The notes: generated by a model not told the origin, from the sequence alone. A stretch of DNA of 64,000 nucleotides from an uncultured Prevotellaceae bacterium (GCA_900318205.1 ONJS01000018.1:1-64000); one strand, 5' to 3'; numbered from the stretch's first letter, positions 48,842 to 56,601 are shown. Numbers and translations: made by a program.

Positions 48842-48842
48842 T

Positions 48843-49442
48843 ATGAAACAGATCCTTTTTTCCTTTCTTGCTGTGTTTGCACTCTCATTGAGTTCTCAAA
48901 CAACAATCGCCTCTCTCGGTTCAATCCACAATAAACTCGTGGAGCGCAACCTTGAACTAAAAGCATACTTCAATAATGAAGAACTATCGAGGGTAGAAAT
49001 TGAGTGCCCAACATCAGGCTACACGGTCGGCACTATATGCGTCAAGGCCGAGGATCTTCCTCAATTCAGGGAAATCATGGGCAAGATAAGGCCAGGTATG
49101 GCGATGCTTGTTGAAATGGTTGAGGCAAACGGATACGGCGAAGTAAGTACCGGCTTTGATAACATCCCTATAAAGGTCACATATAAATGGGACGGAATTA
49201 GACAAGAGAGTGACGGAGATTTGGAGATATTCTTGGCGCATGACGCAAAAGGCAAATATACGTCAGGTATCAGGCACAAGGCCTTTGATGACTCGGATGA
49301 TAATTTTGTTAGTCCGTTTTTCCTGCAATTCAAGTCTCTTTACGAGGTTGACTACATGCTACTGCTGTTGAGCGACGACAATATCAAGCTGTCATCAAAG
49401 AAAGACGACCTGCTAATTAAAATATATAACGATACGCATTGA
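48843..49442 (+). CDS. Secreted protein co-expressed with the repressor, 199 aa
   Basis: Start at ATG 48843, 1 nt after the repressor stop. Typical signal peptide MKQILFSFLAVFALSLSSQT with no lipobox Cys, so periplasmic or outer-membrane targeted. The mature part is soluble, acidic and unrecognised. Because it follows the repressor, it should be made in lysogens, as expected for a lysogenic-conversion or superinfection-exclusion gene. That role is inference. Confidence 0.65.
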   Translation: MKQILFSFLAVFALSLSSQTTIASLGSIHNKLVERNLELKAYFNNEELSRVEIECPTSGYTVGTICVKAEDLPQFREIMGKIRPGMAMLVEMVEANGYGEVSTGFDNIPIKVTYKWDGIRQESDGDLEIFLAHDAKGKYTSGIRHKAFDDSDDNFVSPFFLQFKSLYEVDYMLLLLSDDNIKLSSKKDDLLIKIYNDTH

Positions 49443-49701
49443 ACCCACGCAATAATTACCGAATTATTGTCCCTCCGATTTCTCGAAACCTACGAAACAC
49501 CCATATTTTCAAGGCGTAGCAGCGATAATACCACAAATTTTTTTTAAGTTAGTAGGTGTTTTCACAATAAATCGCACAAATGCCGAACAATTCGGGAGTT
49601 TAGAGGTAATAATAATCGAGAAACCGTCCAGCGGTGGACCGCTGCGAATGTCAAAAAACAATCGATTAACTCATTTTATTACCGTTTTATTGTCGAAAAT
49701 C
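49443..49701 (+). other. Intergenic region upstream of the integrase
   Basis: No gene. Holds an A/T-rich inverted repeat CAATAATT-ACCG-AATTATTG (49450-49469), a T-rich run after a CCACAAATTTTTT sequence, and a tight palindrome CAGCGGT-GG-ACCGCTG (49629-49644) about 60 nt before the integrase ATG. Candidate places for attP, an integrase/excisionase arm site or an operator. The core attachment sequence cannot be recognised without the host junctions. Confidence 0.4.
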
Positions 49702-50877
49702 ATGGCAACTATAAGAACAGTCATCGTGCCTACTAAGGCACTCAAAGGAGGGCGTCACAAAGTCCGAATCTCAATCGCCCATAACGGCCAAACACGCTAC
49801 ATCCCAACCAATGTAATTATAGATAATGTACGCGAGTTCAAGAACGGACTCGTCGTTGGCAGGGGCGACGCGGCTTACATGAACACAAAATTGCGTAAAC
49901 TCGTCCAGCAGTACCAGAACGCAATCGACGAACTGGAGTACGTTGATGGACTCTCATGCCCCGAACTGGTCTATGCAATCACACACTCCGAGTTCAACCG
50001 CCACAAGACTTTCAAGGAAGTCTATGAGAAATATATGGAGGTGGCCAACATCACGGACGGCACGCGCAAAGGCTACAGGGGACACTACCGCTGCATTACG
50101 GCGTTCATGGAAGAGAACACCCTACTGGAGCGCATCAACCACCTCACGCTCGCAGGACTCAACAAATTCATGCTCGAACGCGGCTACACGGCAAACACCA
50201 GGCGTGACAAGCTCGTGTTCATTATGGTGCTTATCAACTTCGCCGAAAGGTGCCGATATGCCGTTCCTCAGTATAACCCATTCATCGGTTACGACCTGCC
50301 GGCTCAGGAGGTGAGGCAGTCATGGCTCTCGGTGGACGAGGTTCGCAGGATCCGCGACGCGGAATGCCCGAAACGCTCAGTGGAGATTTGCCGCGATGTG
50401 TTCATGTTGTCTTACTACCTGGGAGGCATCAACGTAGTTGACCTACTCTCGGTGGACTTCAACGAGTGCAAAAGGAATATCCATTACATCCGCTCAAAGA
50501 CAAAGAACAAACCGAAGCTGAACAAGTTCGTGGAGTTCGCTATCCCGGACGAGGCAAAGCCCATCATCGCCAAATATAAAGGCGGTGACGGCCGCCTCTT
50601 TTTCGGTGACTTCCACAACCGCAACAGACTTCATTACCTTTTCGTGGAGCACATGAAAAGCCTTGCCGAAATCGCAGGACTGAAATACCTGATTTTCTAT
50701 TCAGCACGCAAGTCGTTCGCACAGCACGCCTTCCAACTGGGAGTCAGCGAGAGCGTCGTGGACTACATCCTCGGACACCGCGTCGATAAGGTGAGTACAG
50801 CACTTTACAGCTATATTTCAGTCACCCCAAAGCAGGCGAGCGATGCCGTGAGGATGGTGCTTGACAATTTGAGGTAA
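49702..50877 (+). CDS. int: Tyrosine recombinase (phage integrase), 391 aa
   Basis: Start at ATG 49702 (MATIRTVIVPTKALKGGRHK). N-terminal arm-binding domain, SAM-like core-binding domain (FNRHKTFKEVYEKYMEVANI, about 110-130), catalytic domain with ARKSFAQHAFQLGVSESVVDYILGHR (Arg, His) and tyrosine in ALYSYISV. The usual first Arg position reads LGGINVVDLLSVDF, lacking Arg, as in IntDOT-type Bacteroidales recombinases. Catalyses integration and excision of the prophage. Confidence 0.9.
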   Translation: MATIRTVIVPTKALKGGRHKVRISIAHNGQTRYIPTNVIIDNVREFKNGLVVGRGDAAYMNTKLRKLVQQYQNAIDELEYVDGLSCPELVYAITHSEFNRHKTFKEVYEKYMEVANITDGTRKGYRGHYRCITAFMEENTLLERINHLTLAGLNKFMLERGYTANTRRDKLVFIMVLINFAERCRYAVPQYNPFIGYDLPAQEVRQSWLSVDEVRRIRDAECPKRSVEICRDVFMLSYYLGGINVVDLLSVDFNECKRNIHYIRSKTKNKPKLNKFVEFAIPDEAKPIIAKYKGGDGRLFFGDFHNRNRLHYLFVEHMKSLAEIAGLKYLIFYSARKSFAQHAFQLGVSESVVDYILGHRVDKVSTALYSYISVTPKQASDAVRMVLDNLR

Positions 50878-51011
50878 AAAATTTCGGCTCAAGCTATTGC
50901 GCAGTCGGAAAATATGCCTACCTTTGCCGTATCAATATTGCTGCACTTTCATAAGTTCAGTTTATATTGGTTTGACTTACGGAGCGGGCGGGTGGTTCCC
51001 CCGCTCCAAAT
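50878..51011 (-). other. Non-coding region with orphan leader element
   Basis: The leader element CCGTAAGTCAAACCAATATAA (rc of 50960-50979) is followed by ATG at 50952, but only a 6-codon frame (MKVQQY) follows, so it may be the remnant of a lost gene or the 5' end of an RNA. No other gene seen. Confidence 0.35.
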
Positions 51012-51042
51012 TTTGCCAGTTCATTGAAATAGCATAACTTTG
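51012..51042 (+). promoter_or_regulatory. Perfect Bacteroidetes promoter for a structured RNA
   Basis: TTTG (51012-51015), exactly 19 bp, TAACTTTG (51035-51042): both elements match consensus. The predicted start lies at about 51046-51049, which is the first base of the 15-bp closing stem of the RNA downstream. Confidence 0.75.
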
Positions 51043-51045
51043 CAA

Positions 51046-51186
51046 GGCAATCAAAACCAAGCGGGGGAGGCTCCCGTCTTTTTGGCCTCCCCCTTGGAAT
51101 TAAATCTTAACGATTATCGTTAGCTTTAATTTCCAAATCCTAATCGAAAATCTGACTTCCATAGGTGCTTGGTTTTGATTGTTTTG
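51046..51186 (+). ncRNA. Structured non-coding RNA, about 140 nt
   Basis: 15-bp perfect closing stem (51048-51062 with 51167-51181), hairpin GGGGGAGGC/GCCTCCCCC with a 13-nt loop (51063-51093), and a long A/T-rich hairpin TTGGAATTAAA/TTTAATTTCCAA enclosing TAACGAT-T-ATCGTTA (51094-51136). The remaining 30 nt (51137-51166) are unpaired. TTTTG follows the closing stem, giving a terminator-like end. No reading frame. The reverse complement folds similarly, but the promoter favours the plus strand. No known RNA family recognised. Confidence 0.65.
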
Positions 51187-51239
51187 CTTTCACTTTAGGG
51201 GGTCTGCTTGCCCTTTGTAAACACTCATTGTTTACATTA

Positions 51240-51271
51240 CAAATTTCGGGACGATTTTATACCCCACCAAA
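51240..51271 (-). promoter_or_regulatory. Leftward promoter facing the structured RNA
   Basis: Minus strand TTTG (51268-51271), 20 bp, GAAATTTG (51240-51247), near copy of the promoter at 4926-4956 with flanking A/T tracts. It would transcribe antisense through the RNA gene at 51046-51186. Confidence 0.55.
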
Positions 51272-51299
51272 TTTTTTCACAAAAAAATCACTATTTTTT

Positions 51300-51542
51300 C
51301 AAACTTTTTTCACTGAATTTCAACCCGTTAAATAATGGGCGCATCCGTCATGGACACGCCCAAAACGAGCGTCCCTCATCATCACTTTTCATCATCACGG
51401 AACGCCCGCTCTTATTACTCACGAAAGGTGGAAAAGTTCAAAAAAGTGGCCACGTTTCACAACGCAGCCACCTAAGTATAACTCATATTATTACCCCATG
51501 TTCGGTAAAATTGTAGTCAACTAATAACTAAACAAATCACAT
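51300..51542. other. Intergenic region with several hairpins, no gene
   Basis: Between the integrase side and the lysis operon. Besides the terminator at 51440-51471, it holds GGGCG..CGCCC (about 51330-51360) and GCGTTCC..GGGACGC (about 51375-51405) stems on the minus strand, each followed by T-containing sequence, and a repeated ATCATCACTT. Together these look like a tandem terminator array. Confidence 0.45.
51440..51471 (-). terminator. Strong terminator of the lysis operon
   Basis: 11-bp stem (51446-51456 with 51461-51471, two G-T pairs) closed by a GTGA loop and followed on the minus strand by TTTTTT at 51440-51445. Confidence 0.85.
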
Positions 51543-52163
51543 TCAGAATATCTTCCATTTCGCCTTCGCTCCGATAAACGGCTCGAAGTTGTTAGTTACC
51601 TCAGACTTCTTGACGCCTCCTTCTATGCCCAGCTGCAGACGTTTGTCATTGTTGATCGTCAGCTCGCCACTGGCATAGGGCTGCCAAAACTTGGATGTGG
51701 TTCCGTAATCAATACCGGCATTGACAGACAACGACCATTTATTGGGAGGCTTCATTCTCGTTATCGTCTCGGTAATCAGCTGCGTCTCATTATAGACGAA
51801 GATGCTGTCCAGGGAAGGCTCGAACCCGCTGACATACGCATCGTAGTTCTTCCCGCCGTAGTGCTTAGATGTGATTGGCACCTCCACCGCTACGCTGTCA
51901 TGCAGCGTCAGGTATTCCACACTGGTGACGGTGTCGCTCTTGAACAACGGCAGCCATTTGATGACCGTCTTGGTCAAGAAACTGTCCTTCGGTGCGGGAA
52001 GATACTCGGGAACCGTGTCGTGAAGCGTTACGGTGTCACGTGAGACACTTTCGTCCAGGGGACGGTCGTACATACCTTTCGCAACCAAAAAGCCGCACAG
52101 GAGGCACAGGATGGCCGATGCAGCAAAGATAATGAGATGTTTCTTGCTTACCTTGTTAACCAT
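51543..52163 (-). CDS. Membrane-anchored lysis-region protein, 206 aa
   Basis: N-terminal transmembrane anchor (LIIFAASAILCLLCGFLVAKG), a central linker with repeated DTVTLHDTVPEYL-type motifs, and a beta-rich C terminus (WSLSVNAGIDYGTTSKFWQPYASGEL) resembling an outer-membrane beta-structure. Last gene of the lysis operon. A spanin-like bridge between membranes would fit its position and topology, but no spanin motif can be shown. Confidence 0.6.
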   Translation of the reverse strand: MVNKVSKKHLIIFAASAILCLLCGFLVAKGMYDRPLDESVSRDTVTLHDTVPEYLPAPKDSFLTKTVIKWLPLFKSDTVTSVEYLTLHDSVAVEVPITSKHYGGKNYDAYVSGFEPSLDSIFVYNETQLITETITRMKPPNKWSLSVNAGIDYGTTSKFWQPYASGELTINNDKRLQLGIEGGVKKSEVTNNFEPFIGAKAKWKIF

Positions 52164-52176
52164 AACATTGACAGTA

Positions 52177-52347
52177 TTAAAATGAATTGTATTGCGACGT
52201 TAAGAGATGATGCACAAACACTGTGGCAATGGCCAGAATAGCAATGCCCGCACACACGATGAAGATGATTAGACCCGCGTTCACCCTCGCACGATCTCTG
52301 CGCATCTGCCTGTTCATCTTCTCGTCGATGCTCAACTTCCTGCTCAT
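52177..52347 (-). CDS. Small membrane protein of the lysis operon, 56 aa
   Basis: ATG 52347 (MSRKLSIDEKMNRQMRRDRA) to TAA at 52177, starting in ATGA overlap with the amidase stop. Charged N terminus and one transmembrane segment (GLIIFIVCAGIAILAIATVFV). Possibly an auxiliary holin or spanin component. Confidence 0.65.
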   Translation of the reverse strand: MSRKLSIDEKMNRQMRRDRARVNAGLIIFIVCAGIAILAIATVFVHHLLTSQYNSF

Positions 52348-52982
52348 AACCCTGCGTATTCTTTTTTAGCGTCAAAGCATGGACAATCTTTTTTTGCAAA
52401 TTCCCGGTGGCCGTGGATGGTGGCATTGGGGTACATGCGCTTCAGATCCCTCAGTAACTTCAGCAGGCCGTCCTTTTGCGCCTGCGTGCGCGTGTCCTTT
52501 GGTGGCAGCTTGCTATACGGCACGTTAGGGATATTCTTCAGACCTCCGACATAGCAGACTCCAATGCTGTGCGGATTGTGGTTTTTGCAGTGGGCACCAC
52601 TTACGTTGATGTTGCGTCCAGCGTGAACAGAGCCGTCAAGATAGATAACGAAATGATATCCGATGTCGCTGAAACCCCTCTCCTTGATGTGCATTTTCCT
52701 GATTTGCTCAACTGTCATCGGGACACCCTCAGGCGATGCGGTACAATGTACGATAATCTCCGTGATGGTGCGTTTTGACTTTAGGTTGAGTTGCCCACCA
52801 AGTCCAAGGGCATCCCAAGTCTTACTGCCCACGATGCCGTCGGCAACAAGTCCGTACTTCTTTTGGAACTGCTTAACGGCCTCCTCGGTCAATGGACCGA
52901 AAATGCCGTCCTCGTACAGATGCAAAGCACGCTGGAGCTGCTTGACATCTTCGCCCTTACTTCCCTTTCTCAAAGTCCTCAT
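52344..52982 (-). CDS. Endolysin: N-acetylmuramoyl-L-alanine amidase with peptidoglycan-binding domain, 212 aa
   Basis: Residues 1-62 are a PG_binding_1 domain (DVKQLQRALHLYEDGIFGPLTEEAVKQFQKKYGLVADGIVG). The rest is an Amidase_2 zinc enzyme: EIIVHCTASPEG with the first zinc His, DIGYHFVIYLDG, and HGHREFAKKDCPCFD with the zinc His and Cys. Cleaves the amide between MurNAc and L-alanine for host lysis. No signal peptide, so it relies on the holin. Starts inside the holin's 3' end. Confidence 0.92.
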   Translation of the reverse strand: MRTLRKGSKGEDVKQLQRALHLYEDGIFGPLTEEAVKQFQKKYGLVADGIVGSKTWDALGLGGQLNLKSKRTITEIIVHCTASPEGVPMTVEQIRKMHIKERGFSDIGYHFVIYLDGSVHAGRNINVSGAHCKNHNPHSIGVCYVGGLKNIPNVPYSKLPPKDTRTQAQKDGLLKLLRDLKRMYPNATIHGHREFAKKDCPCFDAKKEYAGL

Positions 52983-53496
52983 AGTTGTTCTCCTTTCTTA
53001 TCCTCTTTACTGGTTTCTTTTTGAAGTCGTGCAGGTTGACATCGAAATGCCTCTCGGTCTTATCGACCATGATTTTTTGCAGCACCTTGTAAAAGTGGCC
53101 GTCCTCCTCACTGCGGCAACTGCTCTCGTTTTCGAGGATAGACCAAAGCTGTTCAAAGCAGATAACACCAGTGGCCACATAGGACAGCGGGATTGCCACA
53201 TGGATGAACACCCAATGCTCGAGCAGGTAAGCCAGGAAGATGAGCGTCAACCGCTTCGGGATGGTGTGACGTATCACCTTACCGAAAGCGAATGAGGTAA
53301 ACTTCGCCTCGTGCCTCTTCGTCTCATCAGGATATTTGACGTGCACGCGCTTATCGAGTTGGTAAGCGGTGAATGCGTCGTACAAAATGAACACGATAGC
53401 AACAATGACCAGCGGGAATGCTGGCTGAAACTCTTCGACCAACCAACCAACCGCACCACCTATTAAGGCAAATATCAACTTCGGAATATTACACAT
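52957..53496 (-). CDS. Holin-like membrane protein, 179 aa
   Basis: Start at ATG 53496 with AGGAGG 7 nt upstream. Hydrophobic segments at LIFALIGGAVGWLV, PLVIVAIVFILYDAFTAY and LTLIFLAYLLEHWVFIHVAIPLSYVATGVI, then a basic soluble tail. Matches the toxin-secretion/phage lysis holin type common in Bacteroidales phages. Directly precedes the endolysin. Confidence 0.75.
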   Translation of the reverse strand: MCNIPKLIFALIGGAVGWLVEEFQPAFPLVIVAIVFILYDAFTAYQLDKRVHVKYPDETKRHEAKFTSFAFGKVIRHTIPKRLTLIFLAYLLEHWVFIHVAIPLSYVATGVICFEQLWSILENESSCRSEEDGHFYKVLQKIMVDKTERHFDVNLHDFKKKPVKRIRKENNYEDFEKGK

Positions 53497-53507
53497 GGCA
53501 AACCCTC

Positions 53508-53741
53508 CTATAACAGCCATAGCAGGCAACCGACGGCAACACCAACGGAAACGCCTATCTCATTGTCGCGGATGTCACCCCAGTCCCAACGATTGCCGGG
53601 CTCGCGGCTATCATCCCACTCTTTCACAAAGCCCATCAGTGACGGGACCAATAAACACACCGTGACAGAAAACCAAAGCGGCTGATGGAATATGCGGTAG
53701 GTCACCATGAGCACGAAACCCATAGCGCAACAACATCCCAT
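53508..53741 (-). CDS. Small membrane protein, YfiM/DUF2279-like, 77 aa
   Basis: Start chosen at ATG 53741 because an ATG at 53762 would sit only 4 nt from the late promoter -7 element. Two or three hydrophobic segments and the motif GFVKEWDD..RWDWGDIRDNEIG, which resembles YfiM-type small proteins found beside phage lysis genes. No lipobox. Confidence 0.6.
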   Translation of the reverse strand: MGCCCAMGFVLMVTYRIFHQPLWFSVTVCLLVPSLMGFVKEWDDSREPGNRWDWGDIRDNEIGVSVGVAVGCLLWLL

Positions 53742-53766
53742 GTGCAAATATCTGTCAACCATACCC

Positions 53767-53818
53767 CAAAATTAGGGACGGTCTTACCCACGGCAAGCGA
53801 TTTCCTGAAATCTCAAAA
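53767..53818 (-). promoter_or_regulatory. Late promoter, copy c (lysis genes)
   Basis: Minus strand: box 53794-53818 (core TTTTGAGATTTCAGGAAATC), 19 bp, perfect TAATTTTG at 53767-53774. Drives the small membrane protein, holin and endolysin. Confidence 0.7.
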
Positions 53819-53870
53819 TCGGAAATCGCGTAAAATAGTAAGTAATAAGGATTTGCGGATTTTGCTATTT

Positions 53871-54323
53871 TTATAGCAGGGCAAAAATGACATTGGAGAA
53901 TATCCCCAACTCTATCCACCACATCCAGCGCTTGTGGTTGATGGCGGCAATCAGGAAAGAGGCGGCCAACGGCAGTAGCTGGGCGCCGTTGAAGATGAGC
54001 CATGCCACCGATGCAGCACCCATGACGATGGCGGCTCCGTAATGGATGCGGCTCACCCATGAGTCTCGGAACTGCGGCGACGCGGCAACGAAAAGCACGG
54101 AGGCACAAGCAAGGAAGGCACAGAACTCCAGCTGGCCGGCACTCACCCACGGCACAAACAGCAAGATGCCCACGGCGGCAAGGGTGGCACTGAACGTCCA
54201 CCGCCTGCCGACGTGGTAATAGGTCTCGCTGATGCTCTCGGGGACACCGTGCCTAACAATATACATGGCAAGGTAGAGAACCAGCACGACAGCCGCCGCT
54301 ATGACGCTACAACTCAATAACAT
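53871..54323 (-). CDS. Multi-spanning membrane protein, 150 aa
   Basis: Start at ATG 54323 (MLLSCSVIAAAVVLVLYLAMYIV). Five to six predicted transmembrane helices. Overlaps the upstream DUF4376-like gene by 17 nt. No family recognised. In the lysis operon, so possibly a pinholin/antiholin-type or inner-membrane protein. Confidence 0.65.
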   Translation of the reverse strand: MLLSCSVIAAAVVLVLYLAMYIVRHGVPESISETYYHVGRRWTFSATLAAVGILLFVPWVSAGQLEFCAFLACASVLFVAASPQFRDSWVSRIHYGAAIVMGAASVAWLIFNGAQLLPLAASFLIAAINHKRWMWWIELGIFSNVIFALL

Positions 54324-54816
54324 TTTCGTAGCAACTCCAATCGACGCTGTCCTTCTCCATCCATCCGCGCTGGTAGGTGGCCTGAATGAACTGGATGGCT
54401 TGCAGGTAGAAGCTCTGAAGTTCTTCCAACGTGGTAAACTCATGGTAGGTTGGCTCCTCTGCAGTACCAAACTTGAACGTTACAGGAAGTACGCCCTGGC
54501 CGTTCATCTGCACGGCGAGGTCATAGATAGCCTTGTAGTTCGTTTGGTTCTCAAGCGACAGCCAAACCCTATATTGCGTGCCATCAACGGCAGTCCACAC
54601 AAAACCGCTAAGGATGGTCTCGTCAACATCCTCGTTGATGGCGCTGATGATCATCTCCTTGATTTCATCAAGCGTGGGCCTGTATTCGACAGTTCCACGG
54701 AACTGCCATTTGCCATTCTCATCTTCACCGAAGCCGTAAAACACCTCGTGACGGCGTACTCCTATCTTCTGGATGCCGTCAAAACGCTCTATTGCGCCGT
54801 AACATTTCTGCATCAT
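54307..54816 (-). CDS. DUF4376-like tail fibre assembly protein, 169 aa
   Basis: Pattern LDEIKEMIISAINEDVDETILSGFVWT-VDGTQYRVWLSLENQTNYKAIYDLAVQ (about 48-105) resembles DUF4376-type phage tail-fibre assembly proteins. Two ATGs in tandem at the start. First gene of the transcript from late promoter copy d, directly after the reverse transcriptase. It may be a folding factor for the giant receptor-binding protein. By-eye family call. Confidence 0.6.
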   Translation of the reverse strand: MMQKCYGAIERFDGIQKIGVRRHEVFYGFGEDENGKWQFRGTVEYRPTLDEIKEMIISAINEDVDETILSGFVWTAVDGTQYRVWLSLENQTNYKAIYDLAVQMNGQGVLPVTFKFGTAEEPTYHEFTTLEELQSFYLQAIQFIQATYQRGWMEKDSVDWSCYENVIEL

Positions 54817-54838
54817 AATCGAAAAATTTAAGTTTGCA

Positions 54839-54890
54839 CAAAGTTACGGAGAGTTTTTCAAGAGCCAATCGTTTTACTGAAATCTCAAAA
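54839..54890 (-). promoter_or_regulatory. Late promoter, copy d (fibre assembly and membrane protein)
   Basis: Minus strand: box 54866-54890 (core TTTTGAGATTTCAGTAAAAC), 19 bp, perfect TAACTTTG at 54839-54846, ATG 22 nt downstream. Box starts 1 nt after the reverse transcriptase stop codon. Confidence 0.7.
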
Positions 54891-54891
54891 T

Positions 54892-56190
54892 CTATGAAAA
54901 CTTGTATTTGACTTTGTTGCCGTCGAAAACCTCACTGACTATGGTTGTTTCAAAAGGAAATCCGTTCTCCATTTCCCTGATCTGGTCGAGGATGTTTTTC
55001 ATTTCCTCCGAAGCGGTAAAGAACTTGCCCCACTCTTTTGTGGCAGGGTCGAGGAAACTCACGATGTAGCGATCCTCTCCCTGGCTCGTTTTTATTCCGC
55101 TCTCGTAGTCGTGTACTTCAATAACTTTATTGACGATGGCTCCAAGGCGCATCATCTTGCCGGGGAAACGCTTCTTTCCATCGGCAGGCGTGTATGTCAC
55201 GCCCATCTCGCTAAACTTTTTCATTTTCTTTCCTGTTAATGTCTCGTATAGATGGTTACAGTCTCCATGTATAGCCATGCCCTTAAACGATCCAATGAGG
55301 GCAACACGCCGCTTCCTGGACTTCACCTTGGCCATGTGGCGGGCGAATTTCTTCTTGGTGCGCTTCCTTACCAGCGAATGGGTTCCGAAACTGATATAGC
55401 CGAGGAAGTCTATACCCTCACTCACGGGGCGCACGCACTCGTTAGGCTTTATCTCCAGCCCAAGTGCGGCGAGCTGGTCTTTCAGCATGTCGCGCCAGAT
55501 CCACAACTGCCGCTTGTCGCCGTGAAGCATGACAATGTCATCGCAGTAGCGGTAGTAATAGCGCACGCGAGCCACTTCCTTCATGGAGTGGTCCACGCTG
55601 TCAAGTATGATGTTTCCGAAGCACTGAGACGAACGCAGACCTATGATAATGCCATTCGGCGTCACGCGGATGAAGTTCTCAAGTATCGGCAACAGGGTTT
55701 TGTCCTTGATGTAACGGCACACGACATCGTACATCAAGTCTTGGTCGATGCTCTCAAAGAATTTCTTGATGTCACACTTGTAATAATACCTGGTGCCCTC
55801 AGGGTCGTTCCTGATGTCACGGGTGAGGATATTGTGCAGGTAGTGCATACCCCTGCCCTTGATGGATGCGGCACTTGTGGGTATCTGCGACCTGTAGCAC
55901 ACCTCATCCACGATATTCATGATGGCGTGGCACCCTATGCGCTGGATGACTGGCGGAGCCTGTACAGTCCTTATCTTGGGACCGTCAGTGACGAGCATCT
56001 CATGCAGGGCCGTGATACGAAAAGAGCCGTCTCGGATGGCGGCCATCAGTCGTTCGATGATTTGGTCCTTACGAGCACGGAGTATTTCTTTGCGGTACTT
56101 GTTCTTCAAGTCGCTAATCACGTCATCGAAGCTGACGCTCATGTTGCCCGGCTCGATGATCCGTTCTATCAAGTTGCCAAATCTCTTCAT
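54892..56190 (-). CDS. DGR reverse transcriptase, 432 aa
   Basis: Copies the template RNA into mutagenic cDNA for DGR retrohoming. Motifs: RYYYKCDIKKFFESID (motif 3/A region), GIIIGLRSSQCFGNIIL (motif 4; the SQ ending is typical of DGR enzymes), YYYRYCDDIVMLHGDKRQL with the catalytic YCDD (motif 5), LGLEIKPNECVRPVSEGIDFLGY (motifs 6-7). A C-terminal extension of about 130 residues follows. It lies directly after the template repeat; the target gene is just upstream on the same strand. Confidence 0.96.
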   Translation of the reverse strand: MKRFGNLIERIIEPGNMSVSFDDVISDLKNKYRKEILRARKDQIIERLMAAIRDGSFRITALHEMLVTDGPKIRTVQAPPVIQRIGCHAIMNIVDEVCYRSQIPTSAASIKGRGMHYLHNILTRDIRNDPEGTRYYYKCDIKKFFESIDQDLMYDVVCRYIKDKTLLPILENFIRVTPNGIIIGLRSSQCFGNIILDSVDHSMKEVARVRYYYRYCDDIVMLHGDKRQLWIWRDMLKDQLAALGLEIKPNECVRPVSEGIDFLGYISFGTHSLVRKRTKKKFARHMAKVKSRKRRVALIGSFKGMAIHGDCNHLYETLTGKKMKKFSEMGVTYTPADGKKRFPGKMMRLGAIVNKVIEVHDYESGIKTSQGEDRYIVSFLDPATKEWGKFFTASEEMKNILDQIREMENGFPFETTIVSEVFDGNKVKYKFS

Positions 56191-56377
56191 CTTTGCCTTC
56201 AGGCGTGTGGCTCATCACTTCCGCTTTCGCTACTCACAATATGCCACAATTTCTTTTGTTCCGGTCTTCTGGAGGAAATTAACTTCCATCGTAGGTTTGC
56301 CGAGGCTCATGTCCCTCGCTCATGCAGTTGCGACACGTCGCGGTTGTAGAGGAACGATTGTTACCCATAGAGGGATG

Positions 56378-56500
56378 CCTTGAATTTAAGCCGAGCACCG
56401 TTGTTGCTGTTCGTGTTCGACGAAGCGCGGTTCGCATTAACGTAGGCGAGACCGCCGTTCGCGTTCGTATTGTTGCCGCCGCGAGACACAACCCGGCCTA
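56378..56500 (-). repeat. DGR template repeat (TR)
   Basis: A 122-nt block 291 bp away from, and aligned without gaps to, the 3' end of the giant receptor gene. All 17 mismatches fall where the coding-strand TR has A: ten A-to-G and three A-to-T within 56401-56480, the rest near the 3' end (three in one AAA codon). No mismatch is at C, G or T. This is the signature of adenine-specific DGR mutagenesis. The alignment ends at 56500 in the 5' direction. Confidence 0.95.
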
Positions 56501-56601
56501 CGTTGGGACAATCCACCTTTCGGGAGGCAAAATTACACAATCCGACGAAAAAAACAAGCAGAGGACTCCAAAAAAGTCCTCCACCTGTTTTCATTTCGGG
56601 A

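Noticed and set aside
51208-51516. 102-codon plus-strand frame downstream of the RNA gene
   Set aside because: Crosses several terminator hairpins and a minus-strand promoter; no ribosome-binding site or family.
53755-54201. 148-codon minus-strand frame across late promoter c
   Set aside because: Cys/His/Arg-rich shadow of the membrane-protein gene in another frame and it covers the promoter.
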